Under the pieces are notes generated by a model that was given only the letters and a program-made list of their open reading frames with translations, was not told where the DNA came from and ran no database searches. Shown here one piece after another: positions 5,767-11,388 of a stretch of 11,388 nt of DNA. This DNA is from JBNKDD01 sp050288085 (lineage in GTDB: Bacteria > Chloroflexota > Anaerolineae > Aggregatilineales > UBA3940). Position numbers and translations under genes: made by a program. Position 1 is the stretch's first letter; each line of letters begins with the position of its first letter. The stretch lies in contig JBNKDD010000181.1 in the NCBI GenBank assembly GCA_050288085.1, forward strand, positions 1 through 11,388, read 5' to 3'.

Positions 5767-7098
5767 ATGCAACCCATTCTTCAATATCTCGGCACATTAA
5801 TGTGGGCAGGCTGGACCGGTTTACTGGATTACCTGGCCGCCCATGTACTGCTGTGCCTGGTTCCGGCCTTTGTGATCGCAGGCTATATGAGCGCGATGAT
5901 CCCCAAGGAGATCATCACCCGCTACCTCGGCCCTAAGGCACCCAAGTACATCAGTTACCCGGCTTCAGCAGTCGGTGGATTTATCCTGGCAGTTTGCTCA
6001 TGTACCATCCTGCCGCTGTTTGCCGGAATCTGGAAGCGCGGCGCGGGACTCGGCCCGGCGATCACCTTCCTGTTCGTCGGCCCGGCAATCAACATCCTGG
6101 CGATTGCCTATACCGGCGCGGCCATCGGCATGGATATTGCCATGGCCCGGATTATTCTCTCGATCATCTTCGGGATTGGCATCGGCATGATCATGGCCTG
6201 GATGTTCCGGGCAGAAGAAGCCGAACGCGCCGCAGAGATGCAGGACAGCGGCATGTTCGACCGGCAGGCAACGGTTCAACCCGCTATCTGGGTTGTCTTT
6301 ATCCTGCTGGTGGCGGTACTGATCGTTGGTACACTGAAGGTTGATCTGTTAACCGGGACAGCCTTCACCCTACATTTACCGTTCGAGCTGCCGCCCGGAC
6401 TGACGGCCATGCTCGAATCCGTGAGCCTGGCCCCACAGGGCGCACTCCTGATCCTGATGCTGATCCTGATCGCCCCGGCGGCTTACCTCGGCCTGGAACA
6501 CGTCCTCGAACGCTTCAACCGGTGGACTTACGTTTCGATAGGGCTGGTCGCCCTGACTCTTTTGCTGGCTGCACCCAGCGTCAGCGAAGGCAGCATCGTA
6601 ATTGGTTTCACCGGGCGATTCATCGGCGAGGTGGTTCTGATCGCCGCGATTGGGATCGTCGCTGCTCGCAGCTTTGAGCAGGATCAGATCGCCTCGTGGC
6701 TGTGGGAAACCTGGAAATTCGTTAAACAGATTTTCCCCCTGCTAATCGTCGGGGTGTTTGCGGCAGGCATCGCCAAAGCCGTTATCCCGGAGCAGTGGGT
6801 ACAGACCCTCGCCGGACGGAACACCATCTGGGCCAATTTGATCGGCGTGTTATTTGGGGTGTTTATGTACTTCCCCACCCTGGTCGAAGTACCTATCGCC
6901 AAAATGTTCCTCGACCTGGGGATGCATCGCGGCCCGCTGCTGGCCTATCTCCTGGCCGATCCAGAGTTATCGATCCAGAGTATCCTGGTAACCGGTAAAA
7001 TCCTGGGCCGACAGAAGACAATTACCTATGTCGCCCTGGTGACCGTTTTCAGTACGCTGGCCGGTTACATCTTTGGGTTGGTACTAGCCGCCATCTGA
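5767..7098 (+). CDS. ArsP/COG0701-family permease (DUF318)
   Basis: This 443-residue integral membrane protein belongs to the ArsP_1/COG0701 permease family, some members of which export trivalent organoarsenicals such as methylarsenite. It has two similar halves of hydrophobic helices separated by a charged loop (about 147-170). The first half holds the family motif C77-S-C79-T-I-L-P-L followed by GPAINI (105-110). The second half has the matching YFPTLVEVP (368-376) and LLADPELS (395-402). An in-frame ATG at 5683 lies inside the preceding gene; 5767 is chosen because AAGGA (5752-5756) lies 10 bases upstream and the protein then begins at the first hydrophobic region. Presence after arsR and a dithiol protein fits metalloid or thiol-conjugate export. 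The exact substrate is unproven; no arsB, acr3 or arsM is in the window. Confidence 0.92.
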   Translation: MQPILQYLGTLMWAGWTGLLDYLAAHVLLCLVPAFVIAGYMSAMIPKEIITRYLGPKAPKYISYPASAVGGFILAVCSCTILPLFAGIWKRGAGLGPAITFLFVGPAINILAIAYTGAAIGMDIAMARIILSIIFGIGIGMIMAWMFRAEEAERAAEMQDSGMFDRQATVQPAIWVVFILLVAVLIVGTLKVDLLTGTAFTLHLPFELPPGLTAMLESVSLAPQGALLILMLILIAPAAYLGLEHVLERFNRWTYVSIGLVALTLLLAAPSVSEGSIVIGFTGRFIGEVVLIAAIGIVAARSFEQDQIASWLWETWKFVKQIFPLLIVGVFAAGIAKAVIPEQWVQTLAGRNTIWANLIGVLFGVFMYFPTLVEVPIAKMFLDLGMHRGPLLAYLLADPELSIQSILVTGKILGRQKTITYVALVTVFSTLAGYIFGLVLAAI

Positions 7099-7111
7099 GC
7101 GCCTATGAGGC

Positions 7112-7153
7112 AATCATCATCGTAGGGATGGCCGTCCCTACGGTGATGATTTT
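7112..7153 (+). terminator. Long palindrome, probable operon terminator and dispersed repeat
   Basis: AATCATCATCGTAGGGA (7112-7128) pairs with the facing arm at 7135-7151, giving 17 pairs with a single T-G wobble, around a TGGCCG loop. A short TTTT run (7150-7153) follows on the plus strand. It begins 13 bases past the permease stop, so it probably ends the arsR operon transcript. Its GTAGGG core and ATCATCA arms resemble the element at 3868-3899, suggesting a dispersed palindromic family also used as a terminator. Confidence 0.7.
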
Positions 7154-7180
7154 CAAGTAAAGTCTGGATAAAACTCATCA

Positions 7181-7208
7181 TTTAACCCCTTCCCCTGTGA
7201 TGTACAAT
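7181..7208 (+). promoter_or_regulatory. Possible promoter of the Fe-S protein gene
   Basis: TTTAAC (7181-7186) is followed after 16 bases by TACAAT (7203-7208). The -10 is good and the -35 weak. It lies between the operon terminator and the Fe-S protein gene, so that gene can be expressed separately. Confidence 0.4.
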
Positions 7209-7216
7209 ATAGATTG

Positions 7217-7258
7217 GGTGAGAATCACCTCATAATCTCCAGCCCGAAAGATGGCTGG
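7217..7258 (+). promoter_or_regulatory. Two small leader hairpins before the Fe-S protein gene
   Basis: GGTGA (7217-7221) pairs with TCACC (7225-7229) and CCAGCC (7239-7244) pairs with GGCTGG (7253-7258). They lie between the putative promoter and the ribosome-binding site (AAGGA near 7277-7281). They match no riboswitch class I recognise, so a regulatory role is only possible. Confidence 0.35.
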
Positions 7259-7291
7259 CACGCTCAAGTTATCTGCAAAGGAAGCTGATCC

Positions 7292-7813
7292 ATGCTAATC
7301 GATGACTATGTATTGGATATTTTTACGCCGCCTTGCAATCCCAATTCGGTGGTTTATGCGGCCAAGGCGCTGCTGACCGTTGACCTGACGGATGTACTGC
7401 CCTACCTCAATGCCACGCTCTACGAACCGCTCTACAATCCGTCAGTAGAGGCGTTGACCTGGAAAGCAGACGGCCATATGGTTGTCTTCCAGGATAAGTC
7501 AATCGCCATCAGCAACCTGGAAGATCGCGCCGAAGCCCACCAGTTCGCCGACGAACTGATCGCCCTGGTCAACGATACCTGGGCACGGCGGGATCAGATC
7601 GAGCCGAGCTACCACGTCAAGCAGCGCCCCACCCCTCTGATGATCTACAAGCTGCTGCCTCAGACCAACTGCAAGGAATGCGGCGACCCAACCTGCTACG
7701 TCTTCGCGACCAAACTGGCCGCCGGACAGCATCAATTAGCAGACTGCCCGGCGCTGCAAGAATCGGATTACGAACATAACTTGCAAGAGCTTCAGGCGTT
7801 GGTTCCGGTATAG
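7292..7813 (+). CDS. 4Fe-4S-domain protein of the corrinoid-protein type
   Basis: This 173-residue cytoplasmic protein has a C-terminal 4Fe-4S domain (about 115-155) of the FeS family also found at the N terminus of the acetyl-CoA pathway corrinoid iron-sulfur protein. The ligands are C127-x2-C130-x4-C135-x16-C152, within LLPQTNCKECGDPTC. The N-terminal 110 residues form a separate domain I do not recognise, with one extra cysteine (C15). The ribosome-binding site AAGGA lies about 10 bases upstream. The gene follows the permease in the same direction but after a terminator and with its own possible promoter. A cluster of this type usually takes part in one-electron transfer or reductive activation of cobalamin or other centres. 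Whether it works with the ArsR-permease operon, for example as an electron donor, is inference from neighbourhood. Confidence 0.82.
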   Translation: MLIDDYVLDIFTPPCNPNSVVYAAKALLTVDLTDVLPYLNATLYEPLYNPSVEALTWKADGHMVVFQDKSIAISNLEDRAEAHQFADELIALVNDTWARRDQIEPSYHVKQRPTPLMIYKLLPQTNCKECGDPTCYVFATKLAAGQHQLADCPALQESDYEHNLQELQALVPV

Positions 7814-7892
7814 CGGACACATCGATATTCGCTAAACACGTTATACTTGTGTAGGCGGTTTTTATCCTGCAAAAACGGAGCAAATATTAGGA

Positions 7893-8855
7893 ATGGCCGG
7901 TTCGTCTCATAATCATCTGCGGGTCTTGCATCTATTCACCCTGATCGTGGTCGCCCTTGTTTGCGCGGGCTGTGGTTCCAAACCGGCAACCCCGATGATT
8001 CCCACCTACCCCCCGGCCACTGTCCAGCCTCGTCCGACCGAAACTCTCACCCCTGAGCCGTCTCTGATACCCAAACCGACCAAAACCCTGACCCTGACGC
8101 CGACCATACAGCCCTTCGTGGCGGCAACAAAAGTCCCCTCCGAATTTGCCGGACCGACGGCAGGTGGGCCGCTCGATGAGTGGTCACCCGTAATGCGAAA
8201 CTTTGATGGGGTAATGATGGTCTTTGTGCCACCGGGCTGTTTCATGATGGGCAGCGATTCCGAGGGCGAGGACGAAGGCCCGGCCCACGAACAATGCATC
8301 GAAGAGGCTTTCTGGCTCGACCGCACCGAGGTGACGAACGACCAATTCGGATCAGAGGGTTTGATTGCCGGGCCGGATCATCCCCGTGATTCGGTCAGCT
8401 TTGCCGAGGCGGAGGATTATTGTGACAGCCGGGGCGGACGGCTCCCGACCGAGGCTGAATGGGAATATGCCGCACGCGGCCCCAACAGCCTGATCTATCC
8501 CTGGGGTAATGAGTTCGACCCGGCGAAAGCCGTTTATCTGGGAAATTCGGCGGATGGATCGATGGCGGTCGGCAGCCACCCGGACGGGGCATCATGGGTC
8601 GGGGCACTGGATATGGCCGGTAATCTCTGGGAGTGGACGAGCACGATCTACAGCTTCTCTTATCCCTATAGCTCCACCGATGGCCGTGAAAATCCCGCCG
8701 ACCTGGACAGTCCCCGCACAATCCGGGGCGGATCGTATGACAACCCGGACGTTTTTTTGCAGACAACCAGCCGTAAGGGGAAACACCCCAGCGAGGAGTG
8801 GTTCGGTTATGTAGGGTTCCGCTGCCTGCGCCCGATTGGCGAGGTGCGGGGATGA
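7893..8855 (+). CDS. Lipoprotein with FGE-sulfatase-like (SUMF1) domain
   Basis: This 320-residue protein starts with a lipoprotein signal peptide (hydrophobic 11-23, lipobox CAGC, lipidated C27), followed by a Thr/Pro-rich linker (about 31-80) and a SUMF1/FGE-sulfatase domain (about 100-315). Family marks include FVPPGCFMMGSD, WLDRTEVTNDQF, GRLPTEAEWEYAARG, YPWGNE, MAGNLWEWT, IRGGSYDN and GYVGFRC. By motif alignment the two catalytic cysteines of formylglycine-generating enzyme fall at N284 and L289, so oxidation of sulfatases is unlikely. The domain is probably a C-lectin-like binding or scaffold module on the outside of the membrane. The ribosome-binding site is weak (CGGAG, 12 bases away). 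TATACT at 7842-7847 may be a -10 box, but no fitting -35 was found. The stop overlaps the start of the acetyltransferase gene (ATGA), indicating coupling. Confidence 0.9.
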   Translation: MAGSSHNHLRVLHLFTLIVVALVCAGCGSKPATPMIPTYPPATVQPRPTETLTPEPSLIPKPTKTLTLTPTIQPFVAATKVPSEFAGPTAGGPLDEWSPVMRNFDGVMMVFVPPGCFMMGSDSEGEDEGPAHEQCIEEAFWLDRTEVTNDQFGSEGLIAGPDHPRDSVSFAEAEDYCDSRGGRLPTEAEWEYAARGPNSLIYPWGNEFDPAKAVYLGNSADGSMAVGSHPDGASWVGALDMAGNLWEWTSTIYSFSYPYSSTDGRENPADLDSPRTIRGGSYDNPDVFLQTTSRKGKHPSEEWFGYVGFRCLRPIGEVRG

Positions 8856-9400
8856 TTCCTTCTAAGCTGCTGCGCGGCGAAAGAGTCCGCCTTAACACGA
8901 TCAGCGAAGACGACCTCCAGCAAATCGTTCGCTGGGATGAGGACGCCGATTTCCTGCGCCTATACGATGCTGAACCGGCGATCCCAAAAGGGCAAGCTAA
9001 GTGGAAAAAATTACTGGACGAATCCGCCGAGTCCGGCCTGCAATATTTATTTGCGATTCGACTGGTTGAAGATGACCAACTGATCGGCTACTGCGAGCTA
9101 AGCGACATCCTGTGGTCCTGCGGGGTGGCTTACCTATCCATCGGCATCGGCAACCGCGATTATTGGGGCAAGGGTTATGGCACCGAAGCTATCACCCTGC
9201 TGGTAGACTTTGCTTTCCGGGAAATGAATCTTCACCGCCTCCAACTGACCGTGTTTGATTACAACACCCGCGCTATCACCGCTTATGAGAAGCTCGGTTT
9301 TCAGCGCGAGGGGAACTTCCGCGAGTTCGGACAGCGGGATGGTCGGCGCTACGATATGTACCTGTACGGCCTGCTCAGCCGCGAGTGGATGGAGAGATAG
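8852..9400 (+). CDS. GNAT-family N-acetyltransferase, RimJ/RimL-like
   Basis: This 182-residue protein is a GNAT fold of the Acetyltransf_3 (RimJ/RimL-like) type, transferring the acetyl group of acetyl-CoA to an amine. The coenzyme A-binding motif A is IGIGNRDYWGKGYGTEA (about 97-113) with the characteristic Q/R-x-x-G-x-G/A pattern as W-G-K-G-Y-G. The C-terminal NTRAITAYEKLGF (138-150) is the usual GNAT motif B. The ATG at 8852 is chosen because it overlaps the preceding stop in ATGA, with purine-rich GAGGTG and GGGG upstream, and because the protein then starts at the conserved beginning of the fold. An upstream in-frame ATG at 8798 would lie within the lipoprotein gene. The substrate cannot be read from sequence; coupling suggests shared expression with the lipoprotein. 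Confidence 0.88.
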   Translation: MIPSKLLRGERVRLNTISEDDLQQIVRWDEDADFLRLYDAEPAIPKGQAKWKKLLDESAESGLQYLFAIRLVEDDQLIGYCELSDILWSCGVAYLSIGIGNRDYWGKGYGTEAITLLVDFAFREMNLHRLQLTVFDYNTRAITAYEKLGFQREGNFREFGQRDGRRYDMYLYGLLSREWMER

Positions 9401-9415
9401 ATTCGACGTTCAGGA

Positions 9416-9871
9416 CTATTTGGCCTTGATGCTCCCCCCATGATAGTGCAGATGGTAGATTTCACGTCCCTGATACAGTATCCGCTCAATCCCAGTGAAC
9501 CGGTCAAGGCTGCCTTGACTTTCATCAAAGTATTCGAAATCACCTTTTTTCAATGTCTGAGGGCCGCGAAACGGCCTGTCAATTTTGACTTGATGCATGG
9601 CATTCTGAAGGAAGCTATATACCTCGGCGGCTGGAACAACCTCATCAAAAACTAACCCATAATAATTCATCATCCAGACAACCTGAGCACCTTGCCAGAC
9701 CACTTCTTCCCCGCCAAAAGGATTCCAGCCAAAATACCGGTCGCGATATTTGAATTCGCCTTCATGATAGGTAAGTTCCAGGCTGCCATCCGGTAGACGT
9801 GATTCTCCCGCTTCTCCTTCACTGGCATAGGCATTGATTTTGGCTTTGACGAGGAATTCCTCAAGTTTCAT
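9416..9871 (-). CDS. DUF5680-domain protein
   Basis: This 151-residue soluble protein matches the DUF5680 family, of unknown function, in nearly its whole length. Typical blocks are FLVKAKINAYASEGE near the N terminus, LTYHEGEFKYRDRYFGWNPFGGEEVVW in the middle, and MMNYYG near residue 70. No membrane segment or signal is seen. The frame is open upstream into the neighbouring dehydrogenase gene, but the ATG at 9871 is the start: AGGAGA lies 6 bases before it and the conserved domain begins there. It follows the dehydrogenase stop by 19 bases, so the two are probably one operon. It converges with the acetyltransferase gene with only 15 bases between the stops, and no clear shared terminator was seen there. 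Confidence 0.85.
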   Translation of the reverse strand: MKLEEFLVKAKINAYASEGEAGESRLPDGSLELTYHEGEFKYRDRYFGWNPFGGEEVVWQGAQVVWMMNYYGLVFDEVVPAAEVYSFLQNAMHQVKIDRPFRGPQTLKKGDFEYFDESQGSLDRFTGIERILYQGREIYHLHYHGGSIKAK

Positions 9872-9890
9872 CTGTCTTCTCCTGTGCCGG

Positions 9891-11378
9891 TCACCGGATA
9901 AACGGGATATGCCGCCAGATCCGAAGCAGCAAAACCAGCAGATCGGCCAGCCGTTTATTAATCGATAAAGCCGTCTCCATGCTGCTGATCTGGTAATTAG
10001 TGTGATTGGTGAAGAGCGTCTGCGGCTCGGTGTATTTACGGATACCTGCCGGGCCATGCCGCCGCCCGATTCCGCTTTGCTTGAAGCCGCCCATCGGCGC
10101 ACCCATCGCCCCCCACGAGGTATAGGTATCGTTGATGCTGACCGTCCCTGCTTCGATCTGCGCCGCGACCTGTCTGCCCTTCCGCCGGTTGCGGGTGAAC
10201 ACTCCCGCCTGTAATCCGTAATCGCTGTCGTTGGCTTGCTCAATCGCTTCCTGGGTACTGCTCACCTTGTAGATCGATGCCAAAGGCCCGAACGTTTCCT
10301 CGCGATAGACCAGCATGTCGGGGGTCACATCAGCGAGCAGGGTTGGCTCATAAAAGTAGGGGCCTTTATCGGGGCAGGTTTCGCCCCCGGCTAAAATCTT
10401 CGCCCCCTTGCCGACCGCATCCTGAACGTGTTCCTCGACGATCTTCAACTGCTCCTCGCTGATCACCGTGCCCAGGTCGGTATCAAAGGTTGTGTCGCAA
10501 CCCATCCGTACCTTTTCCAATTGGGCCAACAGCTCCTTGATGAATGGATCGTAGATGCTCTGATCCACATAGACACGCTCGTAGTTAATGCACACCTGCC
10601 CGTTGTTGTTGAAGCAGCCTTCGATCACCCCGGCGGCAGCGTGTCGCAGATTGGCATCGGGCAGGACGAGCACCGGATTCTTGCCACCCAATTCCATGCT
10701 GTAAGGGATCAACCGTTTGGCGGCCCGCTCGGCGACCTTCCGGCCAACGTCGGTACTGCCAGTGAACATCACGAAATCGACGTGGTCGATCAGCGCGTTT
10801 CCGATCTTGCTGCCTGCACCGGTCACAACCTGGAGCAAATCTTTTGGCAACCCGCACTCGATCAGCTTTTGCTGCCCCCAGATCGCCGTCATAGGAGTGA
10901 GGCTGGCCGGTTTGATCACCACCGCATTTCCGGCCAGCAAGGCCGGGATCGTATCGCCAATGCTGAGGATAAACGGGAAGTTCCACGGGCTGATCACGCC
11001 GACCACCCCCAGCGGGTGATAGACTACCCTGGCGCTGTCACGGAGCGGGATGGCAAAACCGGCACGGTGGGGCCGCAGGATCCGTCCGCCATGATAGGCG
11101 TAGTAGCGGGCTTCACTGGCAACAGCAAATAATTCCACAAAAGCATCTCGCCGTGACTTGCCGGATTCTTGCTGGATGGTGTCAAACAGCTCGTCTTTTT
11201 GCTTGAGGATCAGATCATGGAAGCGCTTGATGATCCGGGCACGCTCACGGAATGGTGTGGCCTCCCAGGCCGGTTGAGCGGCCCGTGCCTGCTCAACAGA
11301 ATCAATTACTTCGGCTGGTTCGCAGCGTGGCACCAATCCCACCACTTCCTTGCTGATCGGATTGGAGACAACGAGCAT
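9891..11378 (-). CDS. Aldehyde dehydrogenase, GabD2-like succinate-semialdehyde dehydrogenase
   Basis: This NAD(P)-dependent aldehyde dehydrogenase of about 495 residues most resembles the GabD2-type enzymes that oxidise succinate semialdehyde to succinate. Key residues are visible: N133 in SPWNFPF, K156 in VIKPAS, the general base E229 in MELGGKNP, the catalytic C263 in NGQVCINYERVYV, and E361 in REETFGPL. RRHGPAGIRKYTEPQT (439-454) and the ILRPHRAGFAIPL block are typical of the GabD2 group. The N terminus is uncertain: no ribosome-binding site lies before the ATG at 11378 and the frame remains open to the window edge, so the gene may start further upstream and be partial here. After residue 455 an unusual tail contains a hydrophobic stretch (LADLLVLLLRIW, 477-488) that could be an amphipathic helix. 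It is followed by a DUF5680 gene after 19 bases. Substrate specificity is inferred from similarity. Confidence 0.88.
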   Translation of the reverse strand: MLVVSNPISKEVVGLVPRCEPAEVIDSVEQARAAQPAWEATPFRERARIIKRFHDLILKQKDELFDTIQQESGKSRRDAFVELFAVASEARYYAYHGGRILRPHRAGFAIPLRDSARVVYHPLGVVGVISPWNFPFILSIGDTIPALLAGNAVVIKPASLTPMTAIWGQQKLIECGLPKDLLQVVTGAGSKIGNALIDHVDFVMFTGSTDVGRKVAERAAKRLIPYSMELGGKNPVLVLPDANLRHAAAGVIEGCFNNNGQVCINYERVYVDQSIYDPFIKELLAQLEKVRMGCDTTFDTDLGTVISEEQLKIVEEHVQDAVGKGAKILAGGETCPDKGPYFYEPTLLADVTPDMLVYREETFGPLASIYKVSSTQEAIEQANDSDYGLQAGVFTRNRRKGRQVAAQIEAGTVSINDTYTSWGAMGAPMGGFKQSGIGRRHGPAGIRKYTEPQTLFTNHTNYQISSMETALSINKRLADLLVLLLRIWRHIPFIR

Positions 11379-11388
11379 ACGGTTTGTC

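Noticed and set aside
7217..7291. Possible riboswitch before the Fe-S protein gene
   Set aside because: Two short hairpins are present, but conserved blocks of cobalamin, SAM, GEMM, fluoride or other classes I know are not seen.
9872..10243. Upstream extension of the DUF5680 frame
   Set aside because: It overlaps the end of the dehydrogenase gene and gives an arginine/serine-rich shadow peptide; the domain and ribosome-binding site place the start at 9871.
10428..11132. Plus-strand open frame of 234 codons
   Set aside because: It lies entirely antisense to the aldehyde dehydrogenase, whose catalytic motifs are intact; it reflects GC-rich codon use.

Overview
The window looks like a chromosomal segment of a Chloroflexota bacterium, most likely Anaerolineae-like. 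This is an inference from overall gene style and cannot be proven without a search: an rpsO-pnp pair, a lipoprotein with a Thr/Pro-rich linker ahead of a formylglycine-enzyme-like domain, and GabD2-type and DUF5680 proteins of the kind common in that phylum. No phage, IS element, CRISPR array, tRNA or rRNA was found.

Left part (1-3172, minus strand): a housekeeping RNA unit. rpsO (ribosomal protein S15) has a good sigma70-type promoter. It is followed by a 294-base spacer with three strong stem-loops, then pnp (polynucleotide phosphorylase, with a Gly/Arg-rich RGG tail) and an intrinsic terminator. The spacer resembles the processed, autoregulatory rpsO-pnp leader of enterobacteria. The first 231 bases hold no gene but contain stacked inverted repeats and, at the left edge, TAAC motifs phased at 11 bp that resemble a Pho box for a gene outside the window.

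Centre (3199-7813, plus strand): a thiol- and metal-themed accessory operon. It encodes an ArsR-family repressor with a palindromic operator over its own promoter, an overlapping 70-residue Cys-rich zinc-ribbon protein, a thioredoxin-like small disulfide protein (CANC), a membrane protein fused to about 29 pentapeptide repeats, and an ArsP/COG0701 permease with a CSC motif. A hairpin closes this unit. A separately promoted gene for a protein with a 4Fe-4S domain of the corrinoid-protein type follows. The simplest reading is metalloid- or thiol-responsive export or handling, with arsenic or organoarsenic as the leading but unproven substrate. The zinc-ribbon protein and the pentapeptide fusion are the least explained members and the most novel part of the window.

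Right part (7893-11388): a lipoprotein with an FGE-sulfatase-like fold that lacks the catalytic cysteines, translationally coupled (ATGA) to a GNAT acetyltransferase. Converging on these from the minus strand is a two-gene unit of a GabD2-type succinate-semialdehyde dehydrogenase with an unusual hydrophobic C-terminal tail (its 5' end may lie beyond the window) and a DUF5680 protein.
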